Shown here: positions 7,828 to 15,417 of the stretch, piece by piece
How positions within the stretch are numbered: the first letter of the stretch is position 1
Layout: each line of letters starts with the position of its first letter
From: Bradyrhizobium betae
GTDB taxonomy: Bacteria > Pseudomonadota > Alphaproteobacteria > Rhizobiales > Xanthobacteraceae
Reading direction: 5' to 3'
DNA length: 64,000 nt
Assembly (NCBI RefSeq): GCF_004123905.1
Contig: NZ_MZXW01000021.1
Coordinates: 233,221 to 297,220, forward strand
Made by a program: the position numbers and the translations under genes
Notes under the pieces: generated by a model
The model's input: only the letters and a program-made list of their open reading frames with translations
Database searches by the model: none
What the model was told of the DNA's origin: nothing

Positions 7828-8661
7828 ATGGCAGATGAGAAAAATGGATACCGTCGTTCGTCGGGTGCTCGTTCACAAGAAAGCATCGTGACTGTCCACC
7901 GCACCGGCATCGGGAATCGGTTACTGGCGGCGTTGCCGGCGGCGGATCTCGGCTTGCTCACGCCCTACTTCCAGAAGATATCGTTCGAACCCGGTGCCGT
8001 GCTGGTTCGGTCAGGCGATGAGCTCGACCCGGTTTGTTTTCCCCATAGCGGCGCAATCGCCTTCATGCTCGATATGCCGGACGGGCAAACAGTCGCAACC
8101 ACCTTGATGGGACGGGAAGGTGCTTTGGCCTCGTTCTCCGTGCTCGGCCCATCGCTTTCATCGGTGACCGCGGTTGCTCGCATGGCCGGCACAGCATCGC
8201 TGATCTCTGCCGGAAAATTTCGGGCTGCCTATGGGCAAAGCGCAGCCATCAGGAATGTCGTGCAGGTCCACGCCCGCGCTGTGTTGCTGCAGCTCCAGCA
8301 CGTAGCCGCTTGCAATGCGCTGCACCGGGTGGATGGCCGCATGGCGCGATGGCTCCTGCAACTTCACGACCGCGTTCTCGACGACCTGCTTCCGGTAACG
8401 CAGGAGGCGCTTGCACAATTGCTCGGGGTGCGACGGACGACAGTGAATCTGATGATGAGCAAACTACGCGAAACCGGCGCCGTCAGGTCCGACCGGCGCG
8501 GGCTGGTAGAGATCGATCGGGCGCGGCTCGAGAGGGTCGCATGCGATTGTTATGCGCTCATGCAGCGCAAGATCGATCGGATGTATTGCCAGGAATTGGA
8601 GGCGCCGCAGCCTACCTATGCGCCGTTCCGAGAACGCGCCTTCGTCGCCTCCGACGGCTAG
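7828..8661 (+). CDS. Crp/Fnr-family transcriptional regulator
   Basis: A 277-residue regulator with an N-terminal cyclic-nucleotide-binding-like barrel (about residues 25-150, including FEPGAVLVRSGDELDPVCFP) and a C-terminal Crp helix-turn-helix (VTQEALAQLLGVRRTTVNLM). The barrel lacks the Cys cluster of Fnr and the Arg-Ser phosphate cassette of Crp, so the signal is probably neither oxygen via [4Fe-4S] nor cAMP. ATG at 7828 is chosen over an earlier in-frame start because the first 20 residues of the longer form look non-coding. Targets are unknown. Confidence 0.88.
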   Translation: MADEKNGYRRSSGARSQESIVTVHRTGIGNRLLAALPAADLGLLTPYFQKISFEPGAVLVRSGDELDPVCFPHSGAIAFMLDMPDGQTVATTLMGREGALASFSVLGPSLSSVTAVARMAGTASLISAGKFRAAYGQSAAIRNVVQVHARAVLLQLQHVAACNALHRVDGRMARWLLQLHDRVLDDLLPVTQEALAQLLGVRRTTVNLMMSKLRETGAVRSDRRGLVEIDRARLERVACDCYALMQRKIDRMYCQELEAPQPTYAPFRERAFVASDG

Positions 8662-8677
8662 TGACGCCAACACTCGG

Positions 8678-10408
8678 CTAACGCGCGTGCAGCAGCGCCA
8701 GCAGCACGACGACCGCGCAGGCGAGCACCGCCGAGGTCAGCTTCCAGAACATCAGCGGGCTGCGCTCCAGCAGGGGTGTGATCCGCGTGTTGAGATAGGC
8801 CGGATTGGGCGAGCGAAGTTCGAAGACGAATTCCGAGAGATCCTCGTGCCGCTTGTAGGGATCGGGATGGAGCGCGCGCCTCAGCGCGCCGTCGACCCAC
8901 GCAGGCACGTTGCGGTCGTCGTCGGCCGGGCGATATTGCAGCCGCCGCACATCCGCCTTGCGCCTGATCCTCGCGACCTGGGTGCCATAGGGCAGCTTTC
9001 CCGTGAGCATCTGGTAGCAAATCACGGCCAGCGAAAACATGTCGGAGCGCGGCGAGCCGCCTTGCCCAAGAAAATATTCCGGTGCGGTATACTGGACCGT
9101 TCCGAGGATTTCGTCGGCATCGTCCTGCGGTGCGGCTTCCGCGACACCGGCGACCCTGACCGATCCGAAGTCGATGATCTTTGCTGTGCCGGTCTTGTCG
9201 ATCAGGATGTTGTCGGGCCTGAGGTCCTGATGCAGCATCTCCATGCGGTGGAAGGCGCGCAGGCCCGCGGCGATCTGCTCGATCAGGCCGCGCACGGTTT
9301 CGAGGTCCGGGCGCGGATTGTCGGTCATCCACTGCCGCAAGGTCTGCCCCTCGACGAATTCGGTCGCGACGTAGAGGTAACCGCGCCGTCGCGACTGTGA
9401 CAGCGGCTTGAGCACATGCGGGCTGTCGATCCGCCGCGCGATCCATTCCTCCATCAGGAAGCGCTTGAGATAGGCCGCGTTGTCGCGCAAATCGATCGAC
9501 GGCAGTTTGAGCGCGACCGGCGCATCGGTCTCGGGATCGACGGCAAGATAGATGTGGCTGCGGCTGCTGCCGTGGATCTCCCTGATAATCCTGTAGCCGT
9601 CGAAGATCGCCCGCGGCTCCGGCAGCGGGGGCAGCGGCAGCTCCGAGCTCTGATTGAAGATGCTGGCCGGCTCGCGCTGCGGCACCGCATCGATGCGGAG
9701 GATCTGGACAGTGATGTTATCATCGCTGCCGCGCCGGTAGGCTTCCTCGACGATCGCCTTCGCCGCACCGTCGAGCTCGGCCGCATGCTCGCTGAGCGCG
9801 TTCGTGACGAAGCGCTGCTCGACGAATTCGTAGGCGCCGTCGGTCGCCAGCAGGAAAGTGTCGCCGGCCTCGATCTCGACGGCCTGGTAGTCGATTTCGA
9901 GCTGCGGATTGATGCCGAGCGCGCGGCCGAGATAGGTCTGCTCCGACGATACGATAATACGGTGATCGTCGGTCAGCTGCTCCAGCGCCTTGCCGGCGAC
10001 GCGGTAGATGCGGCAATCGCCGACATGGAAGATGTGCGCGGTGGTCGCCTTGATGACCATGGCGCTCAGCGTGCAGACATAGCCTTTGTCCCGGTCATAG
10101 GCATATTGGCTCTTGCGCGTCTGCGCATGCAGCCACGAATTGGTCGCCTCCAGCACGCGGCGGGCGGAGGTCTTCACCGTCCAGGATTCCGACGTGCAGT
10201 AATAGTCCATCAGGAAGCTCTTGACCGCCGACTCGCTGGCGATCTGGCTCACCGTGCTGCTGGAGATGCCGTCGGCGAGAACGGCCGCGATGCCCTTGAG
10301 GCTGAGCTGAGGCTCTTCCGGAACGAGGACGCCGTGAAAATCCTGGTTGACGGGCTTGCGCCCCCTGTCGGAGTACTGGCCGATCGAGATCCGGAGTCCG
10401 CGCGTCAT
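8678..10408 (-). CDS. PP2C phosphatase - Ser/Thr kinase fusion protein with C-terminal anchor
   Basis: A 576-residue fusion. Residues about 5-240 are a PP2C phosphatase with the metal-binding motifs (NQDFHG, LADGISS, HVGDCRIYR, LLATDGAYE, GSDDNITVQ). Residues about 265-525 are a Hanks-type kinase with VALKLPS (lysine), HQDLRPDNILID (catalytic loop), DFGS and APE (TAPEYF). The end is a single membrane helix, so both domains face the cytoplasm. It sits directly downstream of the FNT nitrite channel gene on the same strand and beside the nitrate genes. Kinase-phosphatase fusions of this kind also lie within nitrate assimilation clusters of pseudomonads, so a role in nitrogen control is plausible but unproven. 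The ATG at 10408 is preferred over TTG/GTG codons four codons upstream. Confidence 0.9.
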   Translation of the reverse strand: MTRGLRISIGQYSDRGRKPVNQDFHGVLVPEEPQLSLKGIAAVLADGISSSTVSQIASESAVKSFLMDYYCTSESWTVKTSARRVLEATNSWLHAQTRKSQYAYDRDKGYVCTLSAMVIKATTAHIFHVGDCRIYRVAGKALEQLTDDHRIIVSSEQTYLGRALGINPQLEIDYQAVEIEAGDTFLLATDGAYEFVEQRFVTNALSEHAAELDGAAKAIVEEAYRRGSDDNITVQILRIDAVPQREPASIFNQSSELPLPPLPEPRAIFDGYRIIREIHGSSRSHIYLAVDPETDAPVALKLPSIDLRDNAAYLKRFLMEEWIARRIDSPHVLKPLSQSRRRGYLYVATEFVEGQTLRQWMTDNPRPDLETVRGLIEQIAAGLRAFHRMEMLHQDLRPDNILIDKTGTAKIIDFGSVRVAGVAEAAPQDDADEILGTVQYTAPEYFLGQGGSPRSDMFSLAVICYQMLTGKLPYGTQVARIRRKADVRRLQYRPADDDRNVPAWVDGALRRALHPDPYKRHEDLSEFVFELRSPNPAYLNTRITPLLERSPLMFWKLTSAVLACAVVVLLALLHAR

Positions 10409-10424
10409 CGTCGTCACCAAGGCA

Positions 10425-10459
10425 AAGAGAGCCTCACCCTAACCGGGCGAGGCTCTCTT
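10425..10459 (-). terminator. Hairpin terminator after the FNT channel gene
   Basis: Perfect 11-bp arms (AAGAGAGCCTC / GAGGCTCTCTT) with an inner CCC/GGG pairing lie 17 bp after the stop of the channel gene. On the minus strand the stem is followed by only a short T-run, so termination may be partial, letting some transcription into the kinase-phosphatase gene. Confidence 0.55.
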
Positions 10460-10475
10460 GTTGAGGTGCGTGTGA

Positions 10476-11315
10476 TCAGGCCGCGACGCGGGGCGGCGTG
10501 ACCTTGCCGGCCTGGCGTTTCGGCTGGGTCATGACGTGCGTGGCGTAGAGGGTCATGCCGGTGAAGGCGAGGCCGCCGACGAGGTTGCCGAGCACGGTCG
10601 GGATCTCGTTCCAGATCAGATAGTCCATGATCGAGAATTTTGCGTGCAGCATCAGGCCCGACGGGAACAGGAACATGTTCACCACCGAGTGCTCGAACAC
10701 CATGTAGAAGAACACCAGGATCGGCATCCACATCGCGATGACCTTGCCGGGGACCGAGGTCGAGATCATGGCGCCGACGACGCCGGTCGAGACCATCCAG
10801 TTGCAGAGCATGCCGCGCAGGAACAGCGTCGCCATGCCGGCGGCGCCGTGGGCGGCATAGCCCAGCGTTCGGCCTTCGCCGATGTTGCCGATGGCCGCGC
10901 CGACCTTGTCGGGGTCCTGCGTGAAGCCGAACGTCGTGACGAAGGCCATCATGAAGGCGACGGTGAAGGCGCCGGCGAAATTGCCGACGAAGACGAGGCC
11001 CCAGTTGCGCAGCACGCCGCCAAAGGTGACGCCCGGGCGCTTGTCGAGCAGCGCGAGCGGCGACAGCACGAACACGCCGGTCAGGAGATCGAAGCCCAGC
11101 AGATAGAGCATGCAGAATCCGACAGGAAACAGCAGCGCGCCGACCAGCGGCTGGCCGGTGTTGACGTTGATGGTGACGGCGAACCAGGCCGCCAGCGCCA
11201 GGATAGCGCCGGCCATATAGGCCCGGATGATGGTATCCCGGGTGGACATGAAGATCTTGGACTCACCTGCATCCACCATCTTGGTGACGAATTCCGAAGG
11301 CGCGAGATACGACAT
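10476..11315 (-). CDS. Formate/nitrite transporter (FNT) family channel, probably nitrite
   Basis: A 279-residue integral membrane protein with six to seven hydrophobic segments and FNT signatures such as FPVGFCMLYLLGFDLLTGVF and FVGNFAGAF. FNT proteins are pentameric channels for small monovalent anions: formate (FocA), nitrite (NirC) or hydrosulfide. Its position, divergent from nrtABC in a nitrate assimilation locus, favours nitrite. The true start is MSYLAPSEF at 11315 with AAGGA upstream; a longer frame reaching past 11600 has no homology in its extra part. It shares the 690-bp intergenic region with nrtA. Confidence 0.88.
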   Translation of the reverse strand: MSYLAPSEFVTKMVDAGESKIFMSTRDTIIRAYMAGAILALAAWFAVTINVNTGQPLVGALLFPVGFCMLYLLGFDLLTGVFVLSPLALLDKRPGVTFGGVLRNWGLVFVGNFAGAFTVAFMMAFVTTFGFTQDPDKVGAAIGNIGEGRTLGYAAHGAAGMATLFLRGMLCNWMVSTGVVGAMISTSVPGKVIAMWMPILVFFYMVFEHSVVNMFLFPSGLMLHAKFSIMDYLIWNEIPTVLGNLVGGLAFTGMTLYATHVMTQPKRQAGKVTPPRVAA

Positions 11316-11683
11316 CAATGGTTCCTTTTGCTTCGTAAGTGAGATCGACACACGCACCAGGGGCGCGCGACTGAACGTGGTTGAACGTCGGGCCGTGCGG
11401 ACGGTTCTGCCGCGCACGAGGGCTATGGAAGGTTTGGAAGCCGTGGGAATCGCGTCACGAGGACTGAGCCGGGAAGGGCCGCGAAGCAGTTGAGCTTCCG
11501 GATGCAGCCGCCAGAGGCTGCAACAATGCGGCAAAGCCGCAGTCTTCGTTGACGTCCATGGAAATGCAAGTTGCGTGCCGTGTGGGTTTGCTAGAAAAGA
11601 CAAGCGATATCAACTCGATGGCGCTCGGCCTGATCCAGCTTTTGCGGACGCCGCGGCCCGTTGCGTAGGCGACTGCATAACAT
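11316..11683. other. Gene-free part of the FNT/nrtA divergent region
   Basis: The 370 bp next to the channel gene hold no supportable reading frame. It contains the channel's leader and promoter, for which I find no clear -35/-10 or sigma-54 match on the minus strand. The regulatory sites for nrtA lie to its right. Confidence 0.5.
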
Positions 11684-11728
11684 TTGTGCGGCGCACAATA
11701 ATTGGGCAGGTCGCAAATTTCGCGTGCG
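11684..11728 (+). promoter_or_regulatory. Candidate upstream activator block of nrtA (NtrC-type)
   Basis: A 45-nt block opens with the palindrome TTGTGC-GGC-GCACAA. It is matched at 35 of 45 positions by a block upstream of narK (15137-15181), the matches clustering in TTGTGC, GCACAA, ATTG, TCGCAAA and GCGTGCG. It includes GCAC-N7-GGGC, one base off the NtrC core GCAC-N7-GTGC. It starts exactly 117 bp before the sigma-54-like promoter, as does the narK copy. Confidence 0.6.
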
Positions 11729-11800
11729 CCGCAAACCTGCGACAGACTGGCGCGGATCATATAAGCATATGATTTTATTTCAGTTTTTATGGTCGTGGGC

Positions 11801-11818
11801 TTGGCATGAAGCTTGAAT
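11801..11818 (+). promoter_or_regulatory. Sigma-54-like promoter of nrtA
   Basis: TTGGCATGAAGCTTGAAT resembles the sigma-54 consensus TGGCACG-N4-TTGC: the -24 GG is present and the -12 reads TTGA instead of TTGC. The narK promoter has the same TTGA. It leaves a leader of about 170 nt before nrtA, which contains a hairpin (CGGGG/CCCCG near 11896-11909). Confidence 0.6.
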
Positions 11819-12002
11819 AGTTCCAAGCCGACGCCATTGAAGCCGTCCCGCGAGACTTCTCATCCGAATTTGCTGACGCCACCCAGGCGGGGGTCTCCCC
11901 GTCGCGCGTTCGCATGCGTCCTTTTTCGGGCGCCACGGACGGACGGGCTGCTCGTGCGCACTGACGCAATCATTCGCAACGACGCAAAGGACGACACCAG
12001 CT

Positions 12003-13322
12003 ATGACCAAGCGCATTCGCCGGCCTTCGGATAGTGGCCTCAGCCGCCGTCAATTGTTGAAGGCCACCGGCAGCACCGCTGCCCTTCTCGCCGCCGCCAA
12101 GCTGAATTTCCCCGCCGGCGCCTTCGCGCAGGATGCAGGCCCCGAGGTCAAGGGTGCCAAGCTCGGCTTCATCGCACTGAGCGATGCCGGCCCGCTCTTC
12201 GTCGCCAAGGACAAGGGCCTGTTCGCCAAATACGGCGTGCCCGACACCGACGTGCAGAAGCAGGCCTCATGGGGCACCACGCGCGACAATCTCGTGCTCG
12301 GCTCTGAGGGCAACGGCATCGACGGCGCGCACATCCTGACGCCGATGCCGTATCTGATCTCGGCCGGCAAGGTGACGCAGAACAACCAGCCGACGCCGAT
12401 GTACATTCTGGCGCGGCTTAATCTCGACAGCCAGTGCATCTCGGTGGCCAACGAATATGCCGACCTCAAGCTCGGCGTCGACGCGACGCCGTTCAAGGCG
12501 GCGCTGGAGAAAAAGAAGGCCTCCGGCAAGTCGGTGAAGGCCGCGATGACCTTCCCCGGCGGCACGCACGATCTCTGGATCCGCTACTGGCTCGCCGCCG
12601 GCGGCATCGATCCCGACAAGGACATCGAGACCATCGTGGTGCCGCCGCCGCAGATGGTGGCCAATATGAAGGTCGGCACCATGGACTGCTTCTGCGTCGG
12701 CGAGCCCTGGAACCTGCAGCTGATCCACCAGAACATCGGCTACACCGCCATCAATACCGGCGAGCTCTGGAACAAGCATCCGGAAAAATCCTTCGGCATG
12801 CGCGCCGCCTTCGTCGACAAATATCCGAAGGCCTCCAAGGCGCTGCTGATGGCGGTGATGGAGGCCCAGCAATGGGCCGACAAGGCCGAGAACAAGGCGG
12901 AGCTCGCCGCCATCATGGGCAAGCGGCAGTGGATGAACTGTCCGGTCGAGGACGTGCTCGATCGCACGGCCGGCAAGTTCGACTACGGCATCCCCGGGAA
13001 GGTGGTCGAGAACTCGCCGCACATCATGAAGTACTGGCGCGACTTCGCCTCCTATCCGTTCCAGAGCCACGACCTCTGGTTCCTGACCGAGGACATCCGC
13101 TGGGGCAAGTACGAGGCGAATTTCGACACCAAGGCCCTGATCGCCAAGGTCAACCGCGAGGACATGTGGCGCGACGCGGCCAGGACGCTTGGCGTAGCTA
13201 GCTCCGAGATCCCGGCCTCGACCTCGCGCGGCAAGGAGACCTTCTTCGACGGCAAGGTGTTCGATCCCGAAAATCCGGCGGCCTATCTGAAGTCGCTCGC
13301 GATCAAGCGCGTCGAAGTCTGA
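12003..13322 (+). CDS. nrtA: Nitrate ABC transporter, substrate-binding protein
   Basis: A 439-residue member of the NrtA/CmpA family, which bind nitrate or bicarbonate. The N-terminus has a twin-arginine signal (SRRQLLKATG) ending near GAFAQD, so the folded protein is exported by Tat. Family marks include KLGFIALSDAGPLFVAKDKG, the GILTPMPY-like stretch HILTPMPYLI, and FCVGEPWNLQ. With the downstream permease and ATPase it forms the high-affinity nitrate importer. A strong hairpin follows the stop codon and may give this component a higher mRNA level. Nitrate rather than bicarbonate is inferred from narK and nasC downstream. Confidence 0.95.
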   Translation: MTKRIRRPSDSGLSRRQLLKATGSTAALLAAAKLNFPAGAFAQDAGPEVKGAKLGFIALSDAGPLFVAKDKGLFAKYGVPDTDVQKQASWGTTRDNLVLGSEGNGIDGAHILTPMPYLISAGKVTQNNQPTPMYILARLNLDSQCISVANEYADLKLGVDATPFKAALEKKKASGKSVKAAMTFPGGTHDLWIRYWLAAGGIDPDKDIETIVVPPPQMVANMKVGTMDCFCVGEPWNLQLIHQNIGYTAINTGELWNKHPEKSFGMRAAFVDKYPKASKALLMAVMEAQQWADKAENKAELAAIMGKRQWMNCPVEDVLDRTAGKFDYGIPGKVVENSPHIMKYWRDFASYPFQSHDLWFLTEDIRWGKYEANFDTKALIAKVNREDMWRDAARTLGVASSEIPASTSRGKETFFDGKVFDPENPAAYLKSLAIKRVEV

Positions 13323-13330
13323 TGGAGCCA

Positions 13331-13355
13331 GCGGCCGCCGTCATCAGGCGGCCGC
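13331..13355 (+). repeat. Hairpin between nrtA and nrtB
   Basis: Arms GCGGCCGCC / GGCGGCCGC pair perfectly over 9 bp with a 7-nt loop. There is no T-run, so transcription should continue; such stems commonly protect the upstream binding-protein mRNA from 3'-5' decay. Confidence 0.6.
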
Positions 13356-13385
13356 GTCGTCCTTTGAAGCCGGAGAGATATTGCG

Positions 13386-14282
13386 ATGAATATGCCTGCC
13401 ACGAAGATCGAGGTTGAGACCGCGACGCCTGCGGCTACCGCAGCGCCTGTTGTCGCGATGACGCCGAAGCGTGCGCCGCGCAGTGAAGCTTACGCACGCA
13501 TGGCACGGGAGGCCGCCGTGCGCGTGGTCCCGCCGCTGGTCGTGATCGCGCTCTTGATGCTGGTGTGGGAGCTGGTCTGCCGCCGCGCCGGCTCGGCGCT
13601 GCCGCCGCCGTCAAAGGTCTTCAAGGACACCAAGGAATTGATCGTCGATCCGTTCTTCGACCATGGCGGCATCGACAAGGGCCTGTTCTGGCATCTCTCC
13701 GCCAGCCTCCAGCGCGTCGCGCTCGGCTACTCGCTCTCCGCCATCGCCGGCATCGCGCTCGGCGTGCTGGTCGGACAGTCGGTCTGGGCGATGCGCGGGC
13801 TCGATCCGCTGTTCCAGGTGTTGCGCACCATCCCGCCGTTGGCCTGGCTGCCGCTGTCGCTTGCAGCGTTCCGCGATGGCCAGCCTTCGGCGATCTTCGT
13901 CATCTTCATCACCTCGGTCTGGCCGATCATCATTAACACCGCGGTCGGCATCCGCAACATCCCGCAGGATTACCGCAACGTCGCCGCCGTGGTGCAGCTC
14001 AACCCGCTCGAGTTCTTCGCCAAGATCATGATCCCGGCCGCCGCACCCTATATCTTCACGGGGCTTCGCATCGGCATCGGCCTGTCGTGGCTCGCGATCG
14101 TCGCGGCGGAAATGCTGATCGGCGGCGTCGGCATCGGTTTCTTCATCTGGGACGCTTGGAACTCCTCGCATATCAGCGAAATCATCCTGGCGCTGTTCTA
14201 CGTCGGCATCATCGGCTTTGTGCTCGACCGCCTGATCGCGGGGCTCGGCAAGGTCGTTACGCGCGGCACCGCGATAAGCTAA
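13386..14282 (+). CDS. nrtB: Nitrate ABC transporter, permease
   Basis: A 298-residue permease of the NrtB/SsuC/TauC type. After a 40-residue cytoplasmic N-terminus it has about six membrane helices, with the ATPase-contact loop in the sequence YRNVAAVVQLNPLEFFAKIM, ending in the usual IPAAAPYIFTGLRIGIGLSW. It forms the inner-membrane channel for nitrate delivered by NrtA. It lies 63 bp after nrtA and 13 bp before the ATPase gene, in one operon. Confidence 0.94.
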   Translation: MNMPATKIEVETATPAATAAPVVAMTPKRAPRSEAYARMAREAAVRVVPPLVVIALLMLVWELVCRRAGSALPPPSKVFKDTKELIVDPFFDHGGIDKGLFWHLSASLQRVALGYSLSAIAGIALGVLVGQSVWAMRGLDPLFQVLRTIPPLAWLPLSLAAFRDGQPSAIFVIFITSVWPIIINTAVGIRNIPQDYRNVAAVVQLNPLEFFAKIMIPAAAPYIFTGLRIGIGLSWLAIVAAEMLIGGVGIGFFIWDAWNSSHISEIILALFYVGIIGFVLDRLIAGLGKVVTRGTAIS

Positions 14283-14295
14283 GGGGAAGGGACAC

Positions 14296-15090
14296 ATGAC
14301 CGCCTATCTCAAACTCGACCACATCGACAAGATCTTTACCCGCGGCAATGCCACGACCGAGGTGCTGAAGGACATCAACCTGACCATCGAGAAGGGGCAG
14401 TACGTCTCGATCATCGGCCATTCCGGTTGCGGCAAGTCGACCCTGCTCAACATCATCGCCGGGCTCACGACCGCCTCGACCGGCGGTGTGCTGCTGGAGA
14501 ACCGCGAGGTGAACTCGCCCGGGCCCGATCGTGCGGTGGTGTTTCAGAACCACAGCCTGTTGCCGTGGTTGACCGTGTACGAGAACGTCCGGCTCGGCGT
14601 CGACAAGGTCTTCGCCAAAACCAAGACCAGGGCCGAGCGCGATGCCTGGGTGATGCACAATCTCAACCTCGTGCAGATGGCCCATGCCAGGGACAAGCGC
14701 CCTTCCGAAATCTCGGGTGGCATGAAACAGCGCGTCGGCATTGCGCGAGCGCTGGCGATGGAGCCGAAGGTGCTGCTGCTGGATGAGCCCTTCGGCGCGC
14801 TCGACGCGCTGACCCGGGCGCATTTGCAGGACTCGGTGATGGCGCTCCATCAGAAGCTCGGCAACACCATTTTGATGATCACCCACGACGTCGACGAAGC
14901 CGTGCTGCTGTCCGACCGCATCGTGATGATGACGAACGGGCCGAGCGCGCGCATCGGCGAGGTGCTGGAAGTGCCGCTCGCGCGCCCCCGCAAGCGGCTA
15001 GAGCTCGCCACCAACACGACTTACCTGAAGTGCCGGCAGCGCGTGCTCGAATTCCTCTATGAGCGTCATCGCTTCGTCGAGGCCGCCTGA
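14296..15090 (+). CDS. nrtC: Nitrate ABC transporter, ATPase
   Basis: A 264-residue ABC ATPase with Walker A GHSGCGKST (about 41-49), signature ISGGMKQR, Walker B VLLLDEPFGALD and switch histidine in MITHDVDEA. It lacks the extra NrtA-like C-terminal domain of cyanobacterial NrtC, so structurally it matches NrtD; in Bradyrhizobium the single ATPase is called NrtC. It completes the nrtABC transporter. The gene starts with a good ribosome binding site (AAGGGGAAGGG). Confidence 0.93.
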   Translation: MTAYLKLDHIDKIFTRGNATTEVLKDINLTIEKGQYVSIIGHSGCGKSTLLNIIAGLTTASTGGVLLENREVNSPGPDRAVVFQNHSLLPWLTVYENVRLGVDKVFAKTKTRAERDAWVMHNLNLVQMAHARDKRPSEISGGMKQRVGIARALAMEPKVLLLDEPFGALDALTRAHLQDSVMALHQKLGNTILMITHDVDEAVLLSDRIVMMTNGPSARIGEVLEVPLARPRKRLELATNTTYLKCRQRVLEFLYERHRFVEAA

Positions 15091-15136
15091 CGCATCGCTG
15101 ACACCGCGCCTAATTTTGGATCATCAAGCTCAATCC

Positions 15137-15181
15137 TTGTGCGCCGCACAAAGATTGAGCGAATCGCAAAATATGCGTGCG
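15137..15181 (+). promoter_or_regulatory. Candidate upstream activator block of narK (NtrC-type)
   Basis: The counterpart of the nrtA block: palindrome TTGTGC-GCC-GCACAA, then GCAC-N7-GAGC, TCGCAAA and GCGTGCG. It matches the nrtA block at 35 of 45 positions. An outer pair GCTCAATC/GATTGAGC around the palindrome would extend the stem if transcribed. It starts exactly 117 bp before the sigma-54-like promoter of narK. Confidence 0.6.
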
Positions 15182-15253
15182 AAACAGCCTTGCAAAAGTT
15201 TCGGTCAATTCGAATAAACCCCTGAATTCCCTGTCTTTCCCGGCTACACGCAA

Positions 15254-15271
15254 TTGGCACGGAAATTGAAA
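15254..15271 (+). promoter_or_regulatory. Sigma-54-like promoter of narK
   Basis: TTGGCACGGAAATTGAAA matches the -24 element TGGCACG perfectly; the -12 is TTGA where the consensus has TTGC, the same deviation as at nrtA. The distance to the narK start leaves a leader of about 140 nt. Confidence 0.65.
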
Positions 15272-15356
15272 TACTTTGTCCGACGCCAACGACGACGTCC
15301 CTCAACATCATCAATCAGCATCGTGAACTCGCCATCGGGGCCTGGCCTCGACGCGC

Positions 15357-15393
15357 GCCTCCATGCCTGGAGGCAGAGCCTGCAACGAAGCAG
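15357..15393 (+). promoter_or_regulatory. Tandem hexaloop hairpins in the narK leader (possible NasT/ANTAR target)
   Basis: Two adjacent hairpins with six-base loops: GCCTCC-ATGCCT-GGAGGC (15357-15374) and CTGC-AACGAA-GCAG (15380-15393), joined by 5 nt. RNA-binding ANTAR proteins such as NasT and NasR recognise paired hexaloop hairpins with A at loop position 1 and G at position 4. The second loop fits both; the first has A1 but C4. NasT control of this operon is known in B. diazoefficiens, but a classical terminator with a U-run is not visible here. Confidence 0.45.
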
Positions 15394-15417
15394 CGGTGAG
15401 CCTGGAAGGGATTTGCA

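Noticed and set aside
11316..11603. N-terminal extension of the FNT channel to 11603
   Set aside because: The extra 96 residues are low-complexity and lack homology; MSYLAPSEF at 11315 has its own ribosome binding site and matches the family start.
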